From Bradyrhizobium archetypum (GTDB taxonomy: Bacteria; Pseudomonadota; Alphaproteobacteria; Rhizobiales; Xanthobacteraceae), in contig NZ_JAAVLW010000003.1 in assembly GCF_013114835.1 (NCBI RefSeq), positions 794,928-858,927 of the forward strand: a stretch of DNA of 64,000 bases. The letters run 5' to 3'. The notes under the pieces are model-generated. The model was not told where the DNA came from. It did no database searches and saw only the letters and a program-made list of their open reading frames with translations. Shown one piece after another: positions 8,093 through 15,975 of the stretch. Positions within the stretch are counted from its first letter, which is position 1. Each line of letters begins with the position of its first letter. The translations under genes and the position numbers were made by a program.

Positions 8093-8200
8093 CCGCACAT
8101 TTCGAGGCTATTCCCTGAAGCACACGCTCCCTTCGTCTAGCGGTTAGGACGCGGCCCTCTCAAGGCTGAAACATGGGTTCGATACCCCTCGGGAGCGCCA
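8093..8200 (+). repeat. Direct repeat copy 2 (degenerate tRNA-Glu plus 5' flank)
   Basis: This block matches 6501-6609 with about seven mismatches and a one-base deletion. The tRNA-like part (8126-8200) keeps the anticodon arm CTC and terminal CCA. It has a T-C mismatch in the T-stem and another T-C mismatch at the last acceptor pair, and it lacks the -35-like hexamer of copy 1. It is most likely a pseudo-tRNA. Confidence 0.85.
8126..8200 (+). pseudogene. Probable pseudo-tRNA-Glu(CTC)
   Basis: A second Glu(CTC) cloverleaf, 75 bases including CCA. Two stem pairs that are intact in the copy at 6535 are broken here (acceptor position 7, T8132 against C8190; second pair of the T-stem). The D and anticodon arms are unchanged. 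It could still be read by a permissive tRNA predictor as a lower-scoring gene. Confidence 0.7.
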
Positions 8201-8219
8201 CTGCTCTTCGAAAAGCCAA

Positions 8220-8474
8220 TCACTTCATCGCTTCCAGCAGCTTCCGCGCTTCACCCAGCAACGCCCGTATCTGCCTTCGCTCGGCGATCGCGTCCCTGGT
8301 GAACAGGCCGTGCTTGCGCGCGTTCTGGTTTGCTCTTGGCGCGCCCGATCCCGGTGCACCGCCGTGCATGCGGCAGCGCTTTTTGCCGCTCACCGCCGGC
8401 GAGCGGCACGGGCCACTGGTGCGGGTTTTGGCGCCACAGCGTGGGCTCGCCAGCATCGGGCCGGTACTCCTCAT
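8220..8474 (-). CDS. HGGxSTG-type small Cys/Arg-rich protein
   Basis: An 84-residue basic protein. It opens with RCGAKTRTSGPCRSPAV and continues with CRMHGGAPGSGAPRANQNARKHGLF, the Cys-Cys-Cys-His plus 'HGG..GAP.aN.NA.KHG' pattern of the HGGxSTG domain family that is frequent in phages, prophages and Bradyrhizobium chromosomes. Cysteines 13, 23 and 34 with H37 could bind zinc. The ATG overlaps the stop of the upstream gene (ATGA), so the two are translationally coupled. The biochemical role is unknown to me. Confidence 0.75.
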   Translation of the reverse strand: MRSTGPMLASPRCGAKTRTSGPCRSPAVSGKKRCRMHGGAPGSGAPRANQNARKHGLFTRDAIAERRQIRALLGEARKLLEAMK

Positions 8475-9133
8475 GGCTGTGCTTCCTGCTTGGCAGCAGC
8501 GGAGGCGCGCCTTCGCCTGGAGCCTGTGGCCTTCGCCGCCTTTCGCGCCGCGGATGCCGGGTTCTTGTCGGAAACGATCACACGCGCATGCTGCGTGACG
8601 TTGCCGACAATGGCCTTGCCGCCGTCCTCGACCGACACGTTCTGCACGGTGATGGCGGGCTCGCCACGGCTCCTGTAGCGGTTGAGCGCCTCGATCTGGG
8701 CGGGAAATGTGCGGGCAAGCCGGCCCAATGCGCGGGCGGCACTGTCGTGCTGGGCGAGATCGTCTGCATTCGCAAGGTGGTGGGCACATCGCATCGCCAT
8801 CACATGAACCGAAACCATCTGCGCCACCAGCATGGCCTCGACGGAATCCCGGGGGCGAATGCTCTTCACCATTGAAATCATGAAGGAGAGGTCGACCTCG
8901 TCAGGACTCTCGCCGCTCACGCTGGCCTTTACCAATTGTCTGAGAAGGCCATGCATCGCTTCGAGGTCCGCGACTCCCAGCGCATTCGCCATGAGCTGTT
9001 CGCCGAGCTCCGGATCTGGATGGTCGATGGAGAATCCGTGCGACTGAAGTTTTATTCGCGGGGCTGCGGCAGCGTTGGTCTGCTCGGTTGCGGCGATCGC
9101 CGTTGGCATCGTGAGGTCCGAAGCGGTATTCAT
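8471..9133 (-). CDS. Conserved hypothetical protein coupled to the HGGxSTG gene
   Basis: A 220-residue protein without signal peptide or membrane helix. The central part is helical (LGEQLMANALGVADLEAMHG; MVSVHVMAMRCAHHLANAD). The tail is strongly basic and Ala-rich (KAAKATGSRRRRASAAAK), which suggests nucleic-acid binding. The ATG at 9133 was preferred over an upstream start because of a nearby AGGGAA Shine-Dalgarno. Its stop overlaps the next gene by four bases. In size and pairing it recalls phage packaging small subunits, but I cannot assign it to that family. Confidence 0.7.
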   Translation of the reverse strand: MNTASDLTMPTAIAATEQTNAAAAPRIKLQSHGFSIDHPDPELGEQLMANALGVADLEAMHGLLRQLVKASVSGESPDEVDLSFMISMVKSIRPRDSVEAMLVAQMVSVHVMAMRCAHHLANADDLAQHDSAARALGRLARTFPAQIEALNRYRSRGEPAITVQNVSVEDGGKAIVGNVTQHARVIVSDKNPASAARKAAKATGSRRRRASAAAKQEAQP

Positions 9134-9256
9134 GTCGAGATTCCCTGGGCCGCGCGCTTGCCGCGCGCACGGTTCTGTCACGCGCAGGCGATCGCTCGCC
9201 GCGGTGATCCCTGCAATTTCAATGGTGGGTGAGGATTTGAGCCGCAGTCGTACCGG

Positions 9257-9400
9257 CGCGTCCGCTAGTGCGGGGCGACGGGCGTTCACAAGATTGCGGG
9301 ATGATGAAGGAATGCCGCTGATTTGCCCGACATGTCAAATTGTTTTTCGAAGCATTCAAGCCGGCGGCGGCCCGCACTTGCATGGAGTTATTTTGATGAA
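9257..9400 (+). repeat. Dispersed repeat, copy A
   Basis: The first about 94 bases, from CGCGTCCGCT to just after the CCCGACATGTC stretch, match 14703-14796 in the same orientation at roughly 90 percent identity; weaker similarity continues for about 50 bases. Neither copy encodes a protein. I recall this unit as a multi-copy intergenic repeat of Bradyrhizobium. It fills the gap of about 310 bases between the genes at 9133 and 9443. Confidence 0.75.
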
Positions 9401-9442
9401 TCGCCATCGGCGATGCGGACATCTGCGCCGCACACGATCTGC

Positions 9443-10459
9443 TCATTCCCGCTCCATCATATCGGCGATCGCCTTGACGCGGCCTCTCGCGTATTTCGGC
9501 AGGCCGGCGCTCAGTGAATCGCCGCTGTTGAAGGAGCTCTTGCCCATCAGCAATTGCGCAGGCACGAGGTTTCGCAGAATCGGAGTATTGGTGTATTCCC
9601 TTTGCTTGTTCAGCACGTCGTTCCTGACCGCAATCAGGATGTAGACCGTCGCGATCGCGGCTTCCGGCTCGGTCGGATGCTGTTGCAGAACCGCAAGCAG
9701 CTTGCCGAACTGAATGACTTGGTTGACCCAAAAGATGTTCTGCTCGAGCGCGCCGGCGACTGTGGAATCGAGCCCTGTCAGGCTCGGCAGTTCGGCAAGC
9801 TGCGGCTGCGCGGCCAACGTGATCTCGCTCTGAAACTCGATGAAATCCGGAATCGGCTTCTTGCCCTCATCGCGCAGCTTGTTGGCGAGCTGAATGCCCG
9901 CCGGAATTTTGCCTTCGAACATGTAGCGGGACTGCACGCAGATCGCTGTTTCGTCCTCGCACCAGCGGCGATTCGGCGGCCGGTTGTGCGCGGCGCCCGC
10001 GTCCTTATTGGGAACAGCATCGCCTGCCGTGATCGGCCGGTGCTTGACTGCCGGATCGATCTGTTCGAGGAACGCGACATTCGCATACCGCGACAGATCC
10101 AATGCCGTTGCCGGTCTTGGAAGTCGAAACCGCGCCTCGGCATGGTAGACCGAGAGCTTCAGTTTCGTTTGTTGGTTGAGCGTGGGCTCGACGAAGCTTG
10201 CGAAGAGCGAGAGGAAGCGGCGCTGAACCGGACGTGAGCGGGCCCAATCGTCGAACGGAATGAGCCCGGTCGAGGAATCGGCGAGCTTGTCGTTGCGTTG
10301 GTCGGCGAAGATCACCGTGCGCGGTTTGATCTCTGCGATCGGAACGCCGGCAACGGCAGGCACGTCCTCCAGCCGAAATTCCTCGGCGGCCGCGCCCGTG
10401 CAAATGGCCATGCAGGCGGCGATAAGGACAGCGGCACGGTGGAATCTCATGGCGTCCAT
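9443..10459 (-). CDS. Secreted protein of unknown function, partner of the class A PBP
   Basis: A 338-residue protein with a signal peptide (AVLIAACMAICTGAAA). The mature protein contains FRLEDVPAVAGVPIAEIKPRTVIFADQRNDKL and a conserved-looking C-terminal part with KYARGRVKAIADMM. No named domain is recognised. It follows the penicillin-binding protein gene by a near-overlap (an in-frame TTG at 10465 also precedes this ATG), so the two are almost certainly one operon, suggesting a periplasmic role connected with the cell wall. An alternative ATG lies at 10450. Confidence 0.75.
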   Translation of the reverse strand: MDAMRFHRAAVLIAACMAICTGAAAEEFRLEDVPAVAGVPIAEIKPRTVIFADQRNDKLADSSTGLIPFDDWARSRPVQRRFLSLFASFVEPTLNQQTKLKLSVYHAEARFRLPRPATALDLSRYANVAFLEQIDPAVKHRPITAGDAVPNKDAGAAHNRPPNRRWCEDETAICVQSRYMFEGKIPAGIQLANKLRDEGKKPIPDFIEFQSEITLAAQPQLAELPSLTGLDSTVAGALEQNIFWVNQVIQFGKLLAVLQQHPTEPEAAIATVYILIAVRNDVLNKQREYTNTPILRNLVPAQLLMGKSSFNSGDSLSAGLPKYARGRVKAIADMMERE

Positions 10460-10461
10460 GT

Positions 10462-13326
10462 TCAATTCAGCCGCCGCCAGAAATAATCGGGATCGACTCG
10501 CAGCGGCGGTCGTGGGAGGCGGTCCTCGTCATCGGGATATCCGCGAGAGGAGGGATATTCGCGCGGACCTAGACGCCAGTTCGGGAACGGAAAGGGCAGC
10601 CGGTTATCGCCGTAAAGGCGGTTGTCGTAGGACCACTGCCGAAATGGCCCATCGTCTTCGTGATGCCCGCCACGATGGGCGTAGCTTTCCGCGCGCGAGA
10701 CGATTCGAAATTGCGTATCATCGATTCTGCCCGCTGGATCCCTCTTGAGGTACTCGGTGAAAGCGCGCCCGGAGCCGGCAGGTAGAGGATCGCCGGTAGT
10801 GGGATCGATCGACAGCGTAACGAGCTGACGCATGGCTTCGCGCGAAGGGCCGTTCAACGCGGTCTTGGGAGCGTGCAGCTCCCAGGCTGCCTGCACGATC
10901 GGCTCGAACATCGGCAGCGCTACCTTCGCTCCGGTCTGGCCACGCCCAAGGGTGCGGCGCCCGCCGTCGCCGTTGTCGTAGCCGACCCAGATGGCGATGG
11001 TGACGTCATTTGTGAAACCGACAAACCAGGCATCGGCCGAATTATCAGTGGTACCGGTCTTGCCGCCGACAAAGGGCGAGAGATGCTTCAATTCGCGCGC
11101 GGTTCCGCGCGCGAGCACGCCCTGCAGCATTGATTTCAACTGGTAAAACGATGCGCGGTCGGCGAGGCCGATCCATGTGACCGCATTCGGATCGTGCCGG
11201 TAGATTGGTCGGCCGTCCTGTTCGATCATTTCGATTGCATGGGGCTGGGGTCGTGCGCCTTCATTGGCGATCGCTGCATAGAACGCCGCAAGGTCGATGA
11301 GCCGGACGGTTTGGGCACCGAGCACGAACGGGTAGTGGCGCGTGCATTCCTTGTAGAGCTGCGCTTCCATCGCGAGCTCGCAGACCCGGTCGAGGCCGCG
11401 CTCGGCGCTGTCGTCGAGACCGCTCGCGAGCAGTTGCGCGGTGGCGAGATTCCGGGAGTTTTCCAGCGCACGGCGCAGTGTAATGGCGCCCAGGGCGCCG
11501 CCGTCATAGTTCTTCGGCGACCAGAAATCGCCCCGGCGCGCGTGGACCGTCGTCCCGATCGGCGCCAGCGTAATCGGTTCGTCCATCACCAGCGTGTTGG
11601 GCTGCAATCCCTTGCGAAGGGCGGCGAGGTAGGTCAGCGGCTTCAAGGTGGAGCCGGGTTGGCGCAGGCTCTGGACGACGCGGTTGAGCTGGCTTGCCGG
11701 ATACGAAAAGCCGCCCGCCATCGCGAGGATGCGGCCGGTTCCGTTCTCAAGGACGAGCGCCGCTCCCTGCACTGTCGGTGGAATGCGCAGATCGGCACGC
11801 GCCGCTTGCTTACCCTTGGCTTCGCGCACCTGCACGTAGACCACATCGTACGGCTTGAGGCCGCGCCCGATCGCGGCGTTCAAGGTGTTCAGCGGCAGGA
11901 TGCGTCCGTCGGTCAGGCCGACGTTGATCGCATGACCGCCCTTGCCGCGCGTGTTCTCCAGGACGACCGCCGCTTCCCAGTGAACGTCATAGAGCGGTAG
12001 CCGCGTCGTCTTCAACGCCACGAGCCAATCCGGTTCCGTGGCCCTCGGGCCTGCCGCAATCTGCCGGACAGTGTCGGAGATGTTCGCCTCAGGTCCCTCA
12101 AATTTGTAACGGCCGGTGTTCAGCTCATACCGCGCGAGGCCCTCCTGCAACGTCGCTTCGACCACGCGCTGCAAGGCCGAGTTGACGGTCGAGCGCACCG
12201 TGTAGGAGGAACTGGTGAGATTATCGAGGCCTGCGGCCACCTTTGCCTCGCGGGCGACATGATCGACGAAGTGAAAACCGAAGTCCCGGCGCGTCGGCCG
12301 GTACTCGACGAGCTTCGGCAATACGGCTTGCGCCGCGGCGGCGTCGATCATGGCGTCGTCCTGCATGCGCCCCAGCACGTAGGCAAGGCGCTCGCGCGCA
12401 CGCTCAGGGTGTTGGTCGGGGTTGAAGTAGTTCGGTCCCTTGGCGAGCCCGGCGAGCAGCGCGCCCTCGACGGGGGAGAGCGCCTTGGCTGGTTTGCCGA
12501 AATAGCTGCGCGCCGCCATCTCGATGCCCCAGGCTCCGCGACCGAGATAAATCGAGTTGAGATAGAGCTCGAGGATTTCCGCCTTGGTCAGGGCGCGTTC
12601 CATCCGCGAGGCAACAATCATTTCGCGCAGTTTTCTTTCATAGGTAATGTCGTTGCCCACCAGCAGGTTCTTGGCAACCTGCTGCGTAATGGTCGAGCCA
12701 CCCTGCGGCCGGCCCGGATGCGTGAAGTTGCCGATGAAGGCGCGGACCAGTCCGCGCTCGTCAATGCCGGCATGTTGGAAGAAGCGCTTGTCCTCGGCGG
12801 CGATGAATGCGTTGCGCACCGCTTCTGGGATATCCGCAAGCTTGACCCAGATGCGGCGATTGTTCGGCACATAAATCTCGGCAAGCCGCTCGCTCTTGTT
12901 GTCCAGGACTATGCTGGTGCCAGGAAGCCTGAGCTGCTTAAGCTGCACTGCGTCGGGCAGATCCTTGACCGCGCTGTTGTAGAAAGCGATGACCTGACCA
13001 AGATCGACGGGAGATCCTTCCACTTTTTCGACCTTGCAGAACTGCCTGTAGGCCACGTGGAGGTCGGCCAGATTCAGTCCTTTGAGTGCCTTGATCTCGC
13101 TGCTCAACGCCTCCTTGTCATCCATGGCAGTGGCAATCAGGTCATCCAGGTTGATGTCCTCGATATCGAAAGCCTTGCGCATGTGGGCGCAGCCGGCCCC
13201 CAAAAGCTGCGCGACCTCGAAGCGGTCGCGCGGCGCGTCGAACTCCGTCTTGACCTGATCCGGACGGGTAGTGACCTGGCTGAAGGCAAGCGCCGTGGCG
13301 AAGATCTTGATAAGGATCGAGTCCAT
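10462..13326 (-). CDS. Class A penicillin-binding protein (transglycosylase/transpeptidase)
   Basis: A 954-residue bifunctional peptidoglycan synthase. The N-terminal about 130 residues form a non-standard region without the usual strong membrane anchor (only a weakly hydrophobic start). The GT51 glycosyltransferase follows, with FIAAEDKRFFQHAGID holding the catalytic Glu and QGGSTITQQVAKN. The transpeptidase domain has all three motifs: PGSTLKP (Ser near residue 558), SRN, and GGKTGTTD (Lys near 754). The C-terminal about 90 residues are rich in Arg, Pro, Tyr and acidic residues. A GGCAGG Shine-Dalgarno precedes the ATG. The N-terminal extension suggests a specialised rather than housekeeping PBP1. 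Confidence 0.93.
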   Translation of the reverse strand: MDSILIKIFATALAFSQVTTRPDQVKTEFDAPRDRFEVAQLLGAGCAHMRKAFDIEDINLDDLIATAMDDKEALSSEIKALKGLNLADLHVAYRQFCKVEKVEGSPVDLGQVIAFYNSAVKDLPDAVQLKQLRLPGTSIVLDNKSERLAEIYVPNNRRIWVKLADIPEAVRNAFIAAEDKRFFQHAGIDERGLVRAFIGNFTHPGRPQGGSTITQQVAKNLLVGNDITYERKLREMIVASRMERALTKAEILELYLNSIYLGRGAWGIEMAARSYFGKPAKALSPVEGALLAGLAKGPNYFNPDQHPERARERLAYVLGRMQDDAMIDAAAAQAVLPKLVEYRPTRRDFGFHFVDHVAREAKVAAGLDNLTSSSYTVRSTVNSALQRVVEATLQEGLARYELNTGRYKFEGPEANISDTVRQIAAGPRATEPDWLVALKTTRLPLYDVHWEAAVVLENTRGKGGHAINVGLTDGRILPLNTLNAAIGRGLKPYDVVYVQVREAKGKQAARADLRIPPTVQGAALVLENGTGRILAMAGGFSYPASQLNRVVQSLRQPGSTLKPLTYLAALRKGLQPNTLVMDEPITLAPIGTTVHARRGDFWSPKNYDGGALGAITLRRALENSRNLATAQLLASGLDDSAERGLDRVCELAMEAQLYKECTRHYPFVLGAQTVRLIDLAAFYAAIANEGARPQPHAIEMIEQDGRPIYRHDPNAVTWIGLADRASFYQLKSMLQGVLARGTARELKHLSPFVGGKTGTTDNSADAWFVGFTNDVTIAIWVGYDNGDGGRRTLGRGQTGAKVALPMFEPIVQAAWELHAPKTALNGPSREAMRQLVTLSIDPTTGDPLPAGSGRAFTEYLKRDPAGRIDDTQFRIVSRAESYAHRGGHHEDDGPFRQWSYDNRLYGDNRLPFPFPNWRLGPREYPSSRGYPDDEDRLPRPPLRVDPDYFWRRLN

Positions 13327-13701
13327 GACCTGCCACCGGTCGAAAAACCGCCTCCGTAGGGTCCCTTTTTGTAGAACAATACTAACAAAGCTGTTTTGAG
13401 GAAAAAGTTCCCGCTAGCTCGCTTGAGCCGCGCTGAGACGCGGTCATTCAGGAGGAAAGGCATTGGGGGCGCTCTGCTGCCGCCGTGCACGACGATGCGC
13501 ATGTCGGGACTAGACCTTCGGCGACATCGGGGCGGTCCAGGTCTTTGCCGCCGATTACATTGCCAACGAAGAGATCATCTGCGGCTGAGCGCAACCGTGC
13601 GATGGCGCGCCCCGCTTCTCGGGCCGTTCAGCACCGTTCCGGGCCGCGGAACCAGCGCGGCGGCCAATGCGTTCTAGAAGCACAGCATTGGCAGTGCACT
13701 C
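13327..13701. other. Intergenic stretch between divergent genes
   Basis: About 375 bases. The left part is AT-richer and holds the promoter of the penicillin-binding protein operon on the minus strand. The plus strand at 13517-13588 reads a short protein-like tail (GAVQVFAADYIANEEIICG then TGA) that is closed by an upstream stop, possibly the remnant of a lost gene. Confidence 0.4.
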
Positions 13702-14265
13702 ATGAATACCCTTTTTCCGGTCGTGCTTGCCGCGGCGCTCCTCAGCGCCATAGCCACGATGCCTGCGGATGCTGCTCCCCGAAAAAAGAAGACCACGGTC
13801 TCGCCTGCAGCCAGCGTCGCCAAGCCGCCCGCGGACAGGTTCTTGGCCTGCGACGTCCGGGTGCGAGACTATCTTCGCGAAGGCGGCGCGGCGATACGGG
13901 TGACCAAGATCGAAGTGGACGATGCCCGACTGCAGTTGAACATTCATCATGAGTACGGCGAGGCGGGAAAGTCGTCTCGAAAATACCTGCGCGGGGACAC
14001 TGAAGAAGAAATGCGCAAAAATCTGCGCGGAATATTGGACGAGTTCGCGGCGGCTGCGAAGGCTGCAGCGGCTGGTCGCGCCTGGTATGTGATCGCGGCC
14101 CGGAAGGTCATGCCGGATCTCCGCGAAGGTTCGAGCGAGAACACGAGTCCATGGACGGCTATTGTCCTCGCGGATGTCGAAGGAAAATGCAGACCCATCA
14201 CGTTCTATCAGTCTGTCGATCGGAACAAGCTCAATCCTGAACTGAGCAAGATATTGGATGAGTGA
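13702..14265 (+). CDS. Secreted protein of unknown function
   Basis: A 187-residue protein with a signal peptide (LFPVVLAAALLSAIATMPADA) followed by a basic patch (PRKKK). The mature domain has one early cysteine (LACDVRVRDYLREGG) and one late cysteine (EGKCRPITFYQS), and alternating beta/alpha-type segments. I recognise no family. It is followed on the same strand by a small cytosolic protein about 90 bases downstream; no regulatory motif stands out. Confidence 0.65.
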   Translation: MNTLFPVVLAAALLSAIATMPADAAPRKKKTTVSPAASVAKPPADRFLACDVRVRDYLREGGAAIRVTKIEVDDARLQLNIHHEYGEAGKSSRKYLRGDTEEEMRKNLRGILDEFAAAAKAAAAGRAWYVIAARKVMPDLREGSSENTSPWTAIVLADVEGKCRPITFYQSVDRNKLNPELSKILDE

Positions 14266-14358
14266 AGGTTTGCAGTTGAAGCGATTGCAGTCGTAGCGAC
14301 CGCCAGGACGCGATGACAACCCGCGATGCTGGTGAACCAACGACGAGGGAGTCGATCG

Positions 14359-14655
14359 ATGAGGTCCTTTCTGCTGCTTACAGCCAGTGGTCCCTTGCTG
14401 GTCCTCACGTCCCACGAAACGCTGCACGATCCGAAGTTCCTGAGCAGGCTGAGAGCCAAGGGAATCGGCAAGTTTGTCGCCTTCGATGTGCCGCTTGATC
14501 TGGCGAAGGAGCGCTACGGCGGGCATTTCCGCGCGGTCGAGAGCGATTTGCACGAAACAGATGATTTGAGGATCCTCGATTTCAATGGCCAGCGGATCTT
14601 TCAGTTGTTCCGTTTCGACGAACTCGGCCCCGCAACATTGCAAGAGCAGGTCTGA
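14359..14655 (+). CDS. Small conserved cytosolic protein, function unknown
   Basis: A 98-residue protein beginning MRSFLLLTASGPLLVLTSHE and containing KGIGKFVAFDVPLDLAKERYGGHF and ILDFNGQRIFQLFRFDELGP. The ATG at 14359 is preceded by GGGAG at a suitable distance; an in-frame upstream ATG (14326) is less likely. Proteins of this size and pattern recur in Bradyrhizobium, to my recollection, without assigned function. Confidence 0.7.
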   Translation: MRSFLLLTASGPLLVLTSHETLHDPKFLSRLRAKGIGKFVAFDVPLDLAKERYGGHFRAVESDLHETDDLRILDFNGQRIFQLFRFDELGPATLQEQV

Positions 14656-14702
14656 GGCACCTGATCGCGCTAGATATCAATCGCGGTGTGAACACCAGCC
14701 GC

Positions 14703-14850
14703 CGCGTCCGCTATTGCGGGGCGACGGGCGTTTACAAGATTGCGGGATGATGAAGAAGTGCCGCTGATTTGCCCGACGTGTCAAGCTGCTTGTCGAATGG
14801 CGGCGGCCGCCGGCTACGTTGTATGGGGTTGTTTTCGATATTTTGGGAGC
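14703..14850 (+). repeat. Dispersed repeat, copy B
   Basis: This copy matches copy A at 9257 over about 94 bases in the same orientation, and the weaker 3' similarity (GGTTGTTTTCGATATTTTG against GGAGTTATTTTGATG) suggests the unit is about 145 bases long. It lies between a small hypothetical and the hotdog thioesterase. Confidence 0.75.
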
Positions 14851-14873
14851 GCGCGTATCGGAAGTGCAGCTTC

Positions 14874-15782
14874 CTATTCCTTCTCCGCCGTCTGCCTCAG
14901 CTTGAAATGCCCGAACGCGGTTGCGATCGGCTTCGCCACGTCGTCCTGCCAGGCCTGTGCCTGGAAGGCGACGATGCGTTGGCCCTGCTTGACGATCGAG
15001 ACATTCGCAAAGCTGTCCAGCGCGCGGCCCGAACGCAGATAGTTGATGGTCAGGCCGATCGGCTTGGGTGGTGCGGCGAAGCCGAGTTCGCGCGCGACGC
15101 CGATGATCGCGGTCGTCTCCAGAAAGGCGCCGCTGATGCCGCCGTGGATGGCGGGCAACACCGGATTGCCGATGAGTTTCGGCGAAAAGGGCATGTGCAG
15201 CACGCCATCTTCCGCAACGCGGATGCCTAAGCAGCGGGCGAACGGGCTTTTGGCGAACGGGCCTGTAGCATCCTCCGGGCAGTCGAGAACGGGCACCTCG
15301 TACGCTTCCCGGTCCTGCAGCATGTTGGTGCGGTTGGCGCCGATCATGAAGCAGGCGGCGGCGGTCGCGACAGGATCCTGCTGGGTCTCCTGATAAGCGG
15401 TCGAGCGCACGAAGGCGATCGACCGCGTGACATGGTAGCAGATCGAGTGTGCCTTGATGTCGAGACTGGGCTTGGCCGGCTTCTGGTAATCGATGCGCAG
15501 GTCAAGCGTCGCGATCGCGCGGCTGCCGTCGAGTGCGAGCTGGACCGCCATGCCGCAGCTTTCATCCAGCATGGCGGTGACCACGCCGCCGTGGACCACG
15601 CCGGACTCGATGTCGCCGACAAAAACGGATTGGTAGGGCAGGCTGGACCAGGCCTCGCCGCGCTCGGCGCGATCGATGCGAAGTCCGCTGGCGCGGCCGT
15701 AGAGCGACCGGCGTTCCGCGATCGCCTTCGCCAGTTTGTCGAAGGGCAGCGGCTGCCCGTCATAGGTCGAGATTTCAGACAT
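14874..15782 (-). CDS. Tandem hotdog (PaaI-type) acyl-CoA thioesterase
   Basis: A 302-residue cytosolic protein made of two fused hotdog domains. The first (about 10-150) carries VVHGGVVTAMLDESCG and the second (about 160-300) carries AIHGGISGAFLETTA; both match the thioesterase loop and helix that hold the CoA thioester. The second domain ends with SIVKQGQRIVAFQAQAW. Such proteins hydrolyse acyl- or aryl-CoA; the substrate cannot be told. It is a single-gene unit, divergent from the amidohydrolase operon. Confidence 0.85.
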   Translation of the reverse strand: MSEISTYDGQPLPFDKLAKAIAERRSLYGRASGLRIDRAERGEAWSSLPYQSVFVGDIESGVVHGGVVTAMLDESCGMAVQLALDGSRAIATLDLRIDYQKPAKPSLDIKAHSICYHVTRSIAFVRSTAYQETQQDPVATAAACFMIGANRTNMLQDREAYEVPVLDCPEDATGPFAKSPFARCLGIRVAEDGVLHMPFSPKLIGNPVLPAIHGGISGAFLETTAIIGVARELGFAAPPKPIGLTINYLRSGRALDSFANVSIVKQGQRIVAFQAQAWQDDVAKPIATAFGHFKLRQTAEKE

Positions 15783-15975
15783 GGTGACGGTTTAGCATGC
15801 CGCCGCGATGAATGGTGCAGCAATGCGCATAACGTATCAGCATCGGCGGAGGTGGTTGTCGGTCTAAAAATCTGTCTCTATTGAGATTCGAGCGGCCCTT
15901 CGCGGCCAGCCGATGTATCTTGCGGAACTGCTGGCGGCCTTGCCTGCCTTGCGTTCTCTGTGCGGGAGTGCCGAT

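Noticed and set aside
8126..8200. Second functional tRNA-Glu
   Set aside because: Two stem pairs are broken and the putative -35 element is missing; listed as a pseudo-tRNA.
6501..8200. Integrative element with att sites in tRNA-Glu
   Set aside because: No integrase gene is present and the repeat includes the 5' flank of the tRNA, which is not typical of att duplication.
12259..13359. Long open frame (366 codons) on the plus strand over the penicillin-binding protein
   Set aside because: The minus-strand frame has all PBP motifs; the antisense frame is a by-product of GC-rich codon use. The same applies to long antisense frames over rluD (5047-6036), the diguanylate cyclase (1637-2914), the dehydrogenase (41491-43161), ftsH (37681-39255) and the GT39 gene (58264-60117).
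13517..13588. Protein-like tail ending in TGA upstream of the secreted protein
   Set aside because: It is closed by a stop codon directly upstream and has no start; too short to call a gene.
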